DNA from: Chloroflexota bacterium
Lineage (GTDB): Bacteria > Chloroflexota > Dehalococcoidia > Lucifugimonadales > Lucifugimonadaceae
Direction of reading: 5' to 3'
NCBI GenBank assembly: GCA_016189845.1
Contig: JACPRT010000188.1
Span: 1-5,466 of the forward strand
Length of the DNA stretch: 5,466 nucleotides
The notes under the pieces are model-generated. The model did not search any database, was not told the DNA's origin, and worked only from the letters and a program-made list of their open reading frames with translations. Positions 1 through 5,466 of this stretch are shown here, piece by piece. Numbering within the stretch: position 1 is the first letter of the stretch; each line of letters starts with the position of its first letter. A program made the position numbers and the translations under genes.

Positions 1-921
1 GCGCGCAGCCTGTGGCGCCTTCGGCTCAGGCTCGCCGGCCGCCGCCTCCGGGACTCTGCCGCGCTGTTCGCCCAGTCACGCATCGGATTAATCGGTGTCG
101 TCATCATCGTGTTCTACGGCCTTATGGCAGCCGCCCATCCGGTCCTGATGGCTACGATCTGGGATCAGCAGACATATGACCCGGTCGTCGGCTTCGATGG
201 CCTCATCCTGACGCATCCTGCCCCTCCGTCGCTGGCCCATCCGCTTGGTACCGACCCCCTCGGCAGGGATGTGCTCAGTACCCTGATGTTCAGCACGCAG
301 TCGGAATTCCTGCTGGGAATCCTGGCTGCTGTGGTGACGATCCTCGTGGCAACCTCGGTGGGGGCGGCGAGCGCGTATTTTGGTGGGTGGCCGGACGCTC
401 TGCTCATGCGGGTCGCAGACCTCGTGATCATGATGCCCCAGATCTCCCTGCTGATCGTCCTGGGAGCGCTCTTCGACCTGAATTTCCTGACGCTTGCGAT
501 CGCAATCGGGCTCATATCGGGACTGGGCGGCACGGCGGTGATCGTGAAATCGCAGGCGCTGACGGTCAAGGTGAAGCCTTATGTAGAAGCGGCCCGCGGC
601 GCCGGTGGCAGCCATCTTCACATCATTGCGACTCACCTGGTGCCCAACCTGGTACCCCTGGCCTTCCTGTACATGATGTTCACGGTCACGAACGCCATCT
701 TTTCCGAGGCCGTGCTTTCATTCTTTGGCATCCTCAACATCCGCATGAGCTGGGGGATCATGATCAACACGGCGCAGGTCTCGGGCTACCTGGGATTCGG
801 CCTTGACTACTGGTGGCTTTTGATCCCGGCCGGCGTCTCGATCACGCTGCTCTGCGGATCGTTTTACCTGGTAGGGCGCGGCCTGGACCCGGTCGTTAAC
901 CCGAGGCTCCGATCCCGATGA
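1..921 (+). CDS. DppC/OppC-family ABC transporter permease (5' end outside window)
   Basis: Inner-membrane channel subunit of a peptide/nickel-type ABC importer; it would pair with a DppB-like permease. The frame is open from base 1, giving 306 visible residues. That is about full length for the family, so probably only a few residues are missing; the GTG at 109 is internal because the first membrane helix begins before it. Visible features in order: a basic N-terminus, a hydrophobic helix at about residues 28-50, an extracytoplasmic stretch ending in the family motif GTDPLGRDV (83-91), then roughly five more hydrophobic segments (about 104-127, 141-158, 164-181, 219-238, 271-292). The cytoplasmic coupling loop carries the EAA motif (YVEAARGAG, from about 194) that docks on the ATPase. 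A late LSFFG...SWG...INTAQ block is also typical of DppC. The stop overlaps the next gene's start by four bases. Family assignment is firm; substrate is unknown. Confidence 0.93.
   Translation, partial: ARSLWRLRLRLAGRRLRDSAALFAQSRIGLIGVVIIVFYGLMAAAHPVLMATIWDQQTYDPVVGFDGLILTHPAPPSLAHPLGTDPLGRDVLSTLMFSTQSEFLLGILAAVVTILVATSVGAASAYFGGWPDALLMRVADLVIMMPQISLLIVLGALFDLNFLTLAIAIGLISGLGGTAVIVKSQALTVKVKPYVEAARGAGGSHLHIIATHLVPNLVPLAFLYMMFTVTNAIFSEAVLSFFGILNIRMSWGIMINTAQVSGYLGFGLDYWWLLIPAGVSITLLCGSFYLVGRGLDPVVNPRLRSR
918..921 (+). promoter_or_regulatory. ATGA stop/start overlap (permease to DppD-like)
   Basis: The permease TGA (919-921) overlaps the ATG (918-920) of the first ATPase gene. This arrangement usually means the ribosome terminates and restarts, keeping subunit amounts in step. 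Upstream there is only a weak GAGG at 903-906, about 11 bases before the ATG. The overlap itself is seen directly; coupling is inferred. Confidence 0.75.
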
Positions 922-1934
922 GCCTGCCTGTCCTCGAGGTGAAGGACCTGACGGTCGAGTACGCGACCGCCCGAGGTCCCGTCCACGCCGCGACCGGCGT
1001 GACATTCACCCTCGCCGAAGGCGATTCCATGGGACTGGTCGGCGAATCGGGTTGCGGAAAGACCACGGTCGCGCTCTCGCTCATGCGTGTCCTGGCCGAC
1101 AACGCGACTATCGTCCGCGGGCATGTCTGGCTCGATGGAGTCGATCTCACGGAACTTCCGGAGCCGGTGATGGCGAAGCAGCGGTGGTCGAAGATCTCGA
1201 TGGTGTTCCAGGCCGCCATGAACTCGCTCGACCCCGTGCACCGCGTGAGCGACCAGATAGTCGAGGCGATCGAGTTTCACGAGGACGTATCCCGTGCTGA
1301 CGCGTTTGCAAGGGCCCGATCGTTATTCGGGGCTGTCGGGCTCGACGAAAACATGCTACGCAGGTACCCGCACGAATACAGCGGGGGCATGAGACAGCGC
1401 GCGGTGATCGCAATGGCTCTCGCATGCAACCCGCGGGTAATCGTCGCCGATGAGCCCACGACCGCCCTGGACGTGCTGGTGCAGGACCGGATCCTGGACC
1501 AGCTGCGGGAGATCCAGGCCAGGCTTCGCATGGCCATGATCTACATCTCGCACGACGTGGCGGTCATTGCGGAGGTGACGTCCACCGTTGGCGTCATGTA
1601 TGCCGGACGCATCGTGGAGAAAGGACCGACCAGGGACGTCTTCGTTACGCCCATCCACCCCTATACCGAGGCGCTCCTCGGATCGGTCCCCAGCGCGCGA
1701 GGTCCGAAGAAGCCCCTGCGGACCCTGGCTGGCGACCCCCCCGACCTCATAAGCCTGCCCCCGGGTTGCCCGTTCGCGCCAAGATGCCCGAACGCCCTAG
1801 AACGCTGCCGGGTCGAAGACCCGCCGATGGTGGGGTCCGAGGGCCACTGGGCGCTTTGCTGGAACCCGGTAAGGCCGGTTGAACCGGTCAGTCCGGCAGC
1901 GCCCGTAAAGACGCTCACAATGACCAGGGAATGA
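918..1934 (+). CDS. DppD/OppD-family ABC transporter ATP-binding protein
   Basis: Cytoplasmic ATPase subunit that powers the peptide/nickel-type importer, acting with the DppF-like protein encoded next. Length (338 residues) is normal for DppD. Motifs in order: Walker A GESGCGKT (42-49), Q-loop Gln98 in VFQ, ABC signature YSGGMRQR (154-161), Walker B VIVADEP (174-180, catalytic Glu179), D-loop TALD (182-185) and switch His212. The C-terminal oligopeptide-transporter region follows an HPYTEALL block (247-254) and holds four cysteines (284, 290, 297, 314) in the arrangement that binds a 4Fe-4S cluster in studied DppD/DppF-type subunits. The start is the ATG inside the ATGA overlap with the permease stop; no strong ribosome site precedes it, which suits translational coupling. 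The signature begins with Tyr where Leu is usual. The last 25 residues are a Pro/Val-rich tail. Substrate cannot be inferred. Confidence 0.95.
   Translation: MSLPVLEVKDLTVEYATARGPVHAATGVTFTLAEGDSMGLVGESGCGKTTVALSLMRVLADNATIVRGHVWLDGVDLTELPEPVMAKQRWSKISMVFQAAMNSLDPVHRVSDQIVEAIEFHEDVSRADAFARARSLFGAVGLDENMLRRYPHEYSGGMRQRAVIAMALACNPRVIVADEPTTALDVLVQDRILDQLREIQARLRMAMIYISHDVAVIAEVTSTVGVMYAGRIVEKGPTRDVFVTPIHPYTEALLGSVPSARGPKKPLRTLAGDPPDLISLPPGCPFAPRCPNALERCRVEDPPMVGSEGHWALCWNPVRPVEPVSPAAPVKTLTMTRE
1931..1934 (+). promoter_or_regulatory. ATGA stop/start overlap (DppD-like to DppF-like)
   Basis: The DppD-like TGA (1932-1934) overlaps the ATG (1931-1933) of the DppF-like gene. It repeats the overlap at the previous junction, so all three cistrons are probably translated from one message by termination-reinitiation. 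The overlap is directly seen; the coupling is inferred. Confidence 0.75.
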
Positions 1935-2986
1935 CCATCGCAGCCACGACTACCGCATCGCAGCAACCCGTGATCCACCCCGGCGCGGAGTCCGGCAGTA
2001 GCGCGCCGGCCCTCGTCGTCGAAGACCTTCGGAAGTATTACCCGGTCGGTGGAGCTTTGTTCCGGAAGGCCACGAGCTTCATCCACGCGGTCGACGGCGT
2101 CTCATTCCAGGTCGCCCGGGGCGAAAGCCTGGGCCTGGTCGGCGAATCGGGCTGCGGGAAGACGACCACCGCCAAGATGCTGGTGAAGCTGATCGAGCCC
2201 ACCGACGGCAAAATCGTCGTGCGGGACCGCCACGAGCAGATGGTCGACCTCGCCACGCTGGGAGGCAGGGACACGAAGCTCTTCCGCCGGTCCGCCCAGA
2301 TGATCTACCAGGACCCGTACGAATCGCTCAACCCCAGGCGAACGGTCTTCGACACGATCGCCGAACCCCTGGTGGTCCAGGGAATTGGCTCCCTGCATGA
2401 CCGCGAGTCACGAGTAGGGCGCATGATGTCGCAGGTGGGCCTGACGCCAATCGGCAATTACATGTTCCGGTTCCCGCACGAGCTTTCGGGAGGGCAGAGG
2501 CAGCGGGTTGCCATCGCGCGGGCCCTGATCCTCGAGCCCACGCTCGTGGTTGCGGACGAGCCCACCTCGATGCTGGACGTGTCGGTGCGCAGCAACATCA
2601 TGCAGCTGATGCTGGACATGCGTGAGCGCTTGAATGCGACCTTCGTTTACATCACGCACGACGTCGCGGTCGCCAGGTATATGTGCGACCGGATCGCGGT
2701 GATGTATCTGGGCAAGATCATCGAAATCGGGCGGACCGAGGATATCCTGGAGCACCCGATACACCCGTATACGCGGGCCCTCATATCGGCAGTGCCGGTC
2801 CCCGATCCGGGTTTTGTCCGCCCGAAGGTGGACATCAAGGGCGGAATCGCCAGGCCAGTCGACCCGCCGAAGCGGTGCCGCTTCTACGACCGCTGCCCGC
2901 TGGCCAGCAAAGTCTGCGAAGACAACGACCACCCGCCGCTTACGCCGCGGGACGGCGACCGGCTGGTCGCCTGCTACAACGCCTGA
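1931..2986 (+). CDS. DppF/OppF-family ABC transporter ATP-binding protein
   Basis: Second cytoplasmic ATPase of the importer, expected to form the heterodimer with the DppD-like subunit. It has 351 residues. Motifs in order: Walker A GESGCGKT (71-78), Q-loop Gln127 in IYQDP, signature LSGGQRQR (185-192), Walker B LVVADEP (205-211, catalytic Glu210), D-loop SMLD (213-216), switch His243, then an HPYTRALI block (278-285) and four C-terminal cysteines (316, 322, 329, 348) fitting the family's 4Fe-4S motif. LSGGQ and PTSMLD are typical of DppF rather than DppD. The ATG lies in an ATGA overlap with the preceding stop and has AGGGA directly before it, too close to be an ideal ribosome site. The first ~27 residues are an Ala/Thr/Ser-rich extension before the conserved domain starts; GTG at 1970 is a possible later start. 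The stretch between Walker A and the Q-loop looks a few residues longer than in typical OppF. This is the last gene of the operon in the window. Confidence 0.95.
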   Translation: MTIAATTTASQQPVIHPGAESGSSAPALVVEDLRKYYPVGGALFRKATSFIHAVDGVSFQVARGESLGLVGESGCGKTTTAKMLVKLIEPTDGKIVVRDRHEQMVDLATLGGRDTKLFRRSAQMIYQDPYESLNPRRTVFDTIAEPLVVQGIGSLHDRESRVGRMMSQVGLTPIGNYMFRFPHELSGGQRQRVAIARALILEPTLVVADEPTSMLDVSVRSNIMQLMLDMRERLNATFVYITHDVAVARYMCDRIAVMYLGKIIEIGRTEDILEHPIHPYTRALISAVPVPDPGFVRPKVDIKGGIARPVDPPKRCRFYDRCPLASKVCEDNDHPPLTPRDGDRLVACYNA

Positions 2987-2998
2987 AGGCTCTGCACC
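2987..2998. other. 12-base convergent intergenic gap
   Basis: This is the whole space between the stop of the DppF-like gene (+ strand) and the stop of the histidine kinase (- strand). It contains no hairpin and no T-run on either strand, so each transcript must end inside the opposite gene or by a factor-dependent mechanism. Confidence 0.7.
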
Positions 2999-4828
2999 CT
3001 ACTTGGTGGACGCAGCGTCGAGGAACTCGAGGCGGGGGCGGAGCTGCGCCGGCGCCGCCGTCTGCGGGCCGGAAGGAGCTGCGGCGAGGACGCCGCGGAC
3101 ATAGAAACTCATCGTCGTGCCCTGGCCGGGTTCGCTGTCGACCTCGATCTGACCGCCGTGCAACTCGACCAGCGTCTTGGTGATGAACAGGCCAAGGCCC
3201 GTGCCGGGCGCCGCCCGCGTCTCCTCGTTGTCCGCCCTGAAGAACGCCGTGAATATGTCCCGGTGATGCTTTTTCTGGATGCCGATCCCGTGGTCCCGCA
3301 CGGTGACCGTGAGCCGTTCGCCGTCGACCGACGCACGCAACTCGATCTTCGAACCATTGGGAGAGTACTTCGATGCGTTGCTCAACAGGTTCGACACGAT
3401 CTGCACGAGGCGGTCCGCGTCGGCCTCGATCCAGATGTCGCGTTCGGGAATCTCGGCGACGATCTGCTGCTCCTTGCGCTCGACGATCGGGGCAAAGCTG
3501 GCTACCTGCTCTTCGAGAATCTTCCTGGCCTCGAATTCACGGCGGTTGAGCTTGAACCCGCCGGTCTCGATGCGGGCGAGGTCGAAGAGGTCTTCGACCA
3601 ACAGATTCAGGCGCCTGCCGTTGCGCTGCATCACCTGGAGGTGGTTCAGCTGCCTGGGCGTGAGGTTGCCGTCGCGGTTGGCGGCCAGCACATCGGCGAA
3701 TGCGACCATGGTCGTCAGAGGCGTCTTCAGCTCGTGCGAGACCAGCGAGAAGAACCGGCGCTTTACCTGGTCGATCCGGAGCAGTTCGCGGTTCTCGGCG
3801 TCCAGGCGCGCCCGTAGCTCGCGTTCTTCGGCCAGGTGCATGGCCTGGCGGTAGAGCTCTGCGTTCGCCACTGTGCTGGCGATGAGGGCCCCGACGCGTT
3901 CTGCCAGGTCGAGATCCTTCGGCGTATACGCATTCGGCGCCTTGGAACTGATGCGCAGGATCCCTATCACTTCATTGCGTGACATCAGTGGCACCGCGAT
4001 CACGGAGTGAATGCCCGCGGCGACGACGTAGGCGAGCCTCGGGTACTGGCTGACCAATCTTTCGGGATCCTCGTCGCTGAGCAACATGCCGGCGCGGCTC
4101 GTGATGACCGTCTCGGCCGGCGATCCCTGCAAGGTAAACGTTTCGCCGGGCTCCAGGCCGGGGATGTGTATGCCGGAGACGTAGGTGACAGTGAACGTCC
4201 CAGATGCGTGGTCGACCGAAAGGATTGCGATGCGATCGAACTGCAGCAGCTTCTGGAGCTCTTCGGCGAAGTGCTCGTAAACGTCGTCCAGATCGACCGC
4301 CGAGCTGATGACTCGATTGATCTCCGACAGCGTGACGCGCTCGCGCTCCAGCCGGCGGAGCGCTTCGGTTGCGATCGCGCGTGCAAGCGCGCCCGCGAGC
4401 ACCGCGCCGGTGTCCAGCGCCGCCCGCCGCTGGGCGGCGGAATAGGACGCGGTGCGACGCGCCTCGAACACGGCGACTCCCACGAGGTCGCCGCCGGCGA
4501 GCAGCGGGACGCCCATCCGGCACACGCCAGGTCCGGCGCCGTTCCTCGCATGTGGCGCCCTCATGATGGGCCGGCGTGACTTGAGGACGGCTGCGGCCAG
4601 GCTGGAAAGGGCTGCGGACGACGCGCCAGACCCATCGGAATAGAAAAGAGGGGTGAGACGATCGCCCGCGTCTCCAGCTTCGGCGCAAGAGATGACGAAC
4701 CGGTCGTGCGGCACGGCCCGCCGTACCGCGTGTGCGAATGCAGTGCAAAGCTCGGTCGGCGTCGCCATCCTTGGGATGGTACGTGCAAGCTCAGAGAAAG
4801 TCCGCTCGATAGCGGGGTTAACTTTCAT
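2999..4828 (-). CDS. Soluble GAF-GAF sensor histidine kinase
   Basis: Two-component sensor kinase that would autophosphorylate on histidine and pass phosphate to a response regulator not encoded in this window. From the chosen ATG (4826-4828) it has 609 residues: a first, divergent GAF domain (about 23-154), a short charged helix, a second clearer GAF domain (about 178-324, with GIHSVIAVPL and IGILRISS), a coiled-coil-like linker rich in Glu/Arg (about 324-356), a HisKA domain with H-box SHELKTPL (phosphoacceptor His365), and a HATPase domain with N-box NLLSNASKY (Asn484), G1 DHGIGI (512-517), F-box FTAFF (526-530) and G2 GTGLGLF (542-548). A ~30-residue Ala/Pro-rich tail ends it. All kinase motifs are intact. 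There is no signal peptide or membrane segment, so it should sense a cytoplasmic signal. An in-frame ATG at 4891 would add 21 Gly/Ala/Pro-rich residues with atypical codons (TTG, ATA) and no ribosome site; I prefer 4828, which is preceded by a G-rich run. All three cysteines lie in the first GAF domain. Confidence 0.93.
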   Translation of the reverse strand: MKVNPAIERTFSELARTIPRMATPTELCTAFAHAVRRAVPHDRFVISCAEAGDAGDRLTPLFYSDGSGASSAALSSLAAAVLKSRRPIMRAPHARNGAGPGVCRMGVPLLAGGDLVGVAVFEARRTASYSAAQRRAALDTGAVLAGALARAIATEALRRLERERVTLSEINRVISSAVDLDDVYEHFAEELQKLLQFDRIAILSVDHASGTFTVTYVSGIHIPGLEPGETFTLQGSPAETVITSRAGMLLSDEDPERLVSQYPRLAYVVAAGIHSVIAVPLMSRNEVIGILRISSKAPNAYTPKDLDLAERVGALIASTVANAELYRQAMHLAEERELRARLDAENRELLRIDQVKRRFFSLVSHELKTPLTTMVAFADVLAANRDGNLTPRQLNHLQVMQRNGRRLNLLVEDLFDLARIETGGFKLNRREFEARKILEEQVASFAPIVERKEQQIVAEIPERDIWIEADADRLVQIVSNLLSNASKYSPNGSKIELRASVDGERLTVTVRDHGIGIQKKHHRDIFTAFFRADNEETRAAPGTGLGLFITKTLVELHGGQIEVDSEPGQGTTMSFYVRGVLAAAPSGPQTAAPAQLRPRLEFLDAASTK

Positions 4829-4956
4829 GGCGCCCGCGCCCCCGCCCGCCCTGCTGTGCGGCGGCGCTGGCCATGCTATCAAATCTGCCATCGGGTCGGC
4901 TCGGTGCAGGTACCCGTGTTTTCAAGAAGGCCTGGGTCGCCTGAGCACCTACCGGC
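4829..4956 (-). other. Gap between protease and histidine kinase genes
   Basis: These 128 bases separate the protease stop from the preferred kinase start; the gap shrinks to 65 bases if the kinase begins at 4891. Read on the - strand, it is least GC-rich near the protease end and around 4870-4885, where a TAGCAT (plus-strand 4873-4878) weakly resembles a -10 box, but no matching -35 hexamer lies 16-18 bases upstream. A G-rich purine run sits about 12 bases or more before the 4828 start and may serve as a poor ribosome site. I see no convincing intrinsic terminator after the protease. The region could hold a kinase promoter or simply be a spacer in a two-gene transcript. Confidence 0.4.
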
Positions 4957-5466
4957 CTACTCGATGACCGCGGCGTACAGATCGATCAGCCCGCGCCCGA
5001 GTTGGTCGCCGTACACCGGATCGATGTCTTCGAGCGACGTGGCCGACTCTAGGATCGTCCTCGTGACCCGGTCCGCCGCCTTCCGGTGCCCGGCCTCGAG
5101 CTGGAAGAGCAGTGCGGCCTCGCCGGTCACGAGCGCCGTGGAGAAGGAGGTTCCGCTCCAGTACGCCATGCCCATGGTGCCGGGTACCGGGTACGGGCCG
5201 TACAGATCGGCGCCAGGCGCAACTACGGCGACGCTTCGGTTGCCGTAGTTCGAGAAGCTGGCCTTCTGGTTTTTGGAATCGACTGCGCCGACGCCGATCA
5301 CATGGTCGTATGCCGCCGGGTACAGGGCCACCTTCTGCCCATCGTTTCCGGCCGCGGCAATCACAACGACGCCATTGGTTGCGGCATAGTCGGTCGCTTC
5401 TTGGAGCACCCTGGATGATTCGGGGATCGACAGGCTCAGGTTGATGACGTTGGCGCCGGCGTTGAC
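4957..5466 (-). CDS. Subtilisin-like serine protease (peptidase S8), C-terminal part; N-terminus outside window
   Basis: C-terminal 169 residues of a subtilase; the frame stays open to the right edge, so the GTG at 5409 is an internal valine and not a start. Visible motifs in order: GANVINLSLS (4-13), the strand that precedes the active-site region in subtilases; VVVIAAAGNDG (33-43), where Asn41 (plus-strand 5344-5346) is the oxyanion-hole residue; FSNYG and VVAPG (about 71-84), the usual substrate-pocket and core segments; and SGTSFSTALVTG (104-115) with the catalytic Ser107 (plus-strand 5146-5148). The catalytic Asp and His lie beyond the window. The protein ends soon after the catalytic fold with GRGLIDLYAAV, the normal last helix, so there is no C-terminal P-domain, sorting signal or anchor. 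The proline that usually follows the serine motif (GTSxAxP) is Leu here. Whether it is secreted cannot be judged without the N-terminus. It runs in the same direction as the kinase. Confidence 0.93.
   Translation of the reverse strand, partial: VNAGANVINLSLSIPESSRVLQEATDYAATNGVVVIAAAGNDGQKVALYPAAYDHVIGVGAVDSKNQKASFSNYGNRSVAVVAPGADLYGPYPVPGTMGMAYWSGTSFSTALVTGEAALLFQLEAGHRKAADRVTRTILESATSLEDIDPVYGDQLGRGLIDLYAAVIE

Noticed and set aside
88..636. 182-codon open frame antisense to the permease
   Set aside because: Its composition (many His, Arg, Asp, Gln) is the usual complement of a hydrophobic membrane-protein gene; the permease has clear family motifs.
2408..2932. 174-codon open frame antisense to the DppF-like gene
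   Set aside because: It overlaps the ABC signature, Walker B and cysteine motifs of the real gene and is His/Arg-rich without any known fold; a coding shadow.
3018..3030. TCGAG-GAA-CTCGA inverted repeat considered as an operon terminator
   Set aside because: The stem is only five base pairs, no T-run follows on either strand, and it lies within the kinase coding sequence.
3158..3817. 219-codon open frame antisense to the histidine kinase
   Set aside because: It lies opposite a gene with complete HisKA/HATPase motifs, its translation shows no recognisable domain, and long antisense open frames are expected in GC-rich coding DNA.
4007..4579. 190-codon open frame antisense to the kinase GAF region
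   Set aside because: Opposite strand of the two GAF domains; the translation is Arg/Gly/Ala-rich with no domain and no ribosome site that I can see.
4873..4878. TAGCAT (- strand) considered as a kinase -10 box
   Set aside because: No -35-like hexamer occurs at 16-18 bases upstream; the nearby TTGAAA is too far away. Not strong enough to call a promoter.
5407..5409. GTG as the start codon of the protease
   Set aside because: The reading frame continues upstream to the window edge with the conserved GANVINLSLS block, so this is an internal valine.

Overview
This is a GC-rich bacterial window with tightly packed genes and strong G/C preference at third codon positions. No gene here fixes the lineage. 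The ABC-transporter sequences and the soluble GAF-histidine kinase would suit a high-GC free-living bacterium such as a Chloroflexota or Actinomycetota member, but that is a low-confidence guess.

Left half (1-2986, + strand): the last three genes of a peptide/nickel-type (Dpp/Opp) ABC importer operon. They are a DppC-like permease whose first codons lie before the window, a DppD-like ATPase and a DppF-like ATPase. Both junctions are 4-base ATGA stop/start overlaps, so the three genes are almost certainly one translationally coupled unit. The solute-binding protein and the DppB-like partner permease are not visible and would be expected upstream. The two ATPases should form the heterodimer that drives the DppB/DppC channel. 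The substrate cannot be read from these genes.

Right half (2999-5466, - strand): a cytosolic sensor histidine kinase with two GAF domains, a dimerisation/phosphoacceptor domain and a complete ATPase domain, and upstream of it the C-terminal part of a subtilisin-like (S8) serine protease that runs off the right edge. The protease and kinase point the same way with a 128-base gap. The kinase and the ABC operon are convergent, with only 12 bases between their stop codons.

I see no RNA gene, CRISPR array, insertion sequence, phage gene or large repeat. The biology is mostly conventional. The points most worth a second look are the kinase without a visible response regulator, all of its cysteines lying in the first GAF domain, a non-proline variant of the protease serine motif, and the near-abutting convergent gene ends with no recognisable terminator.
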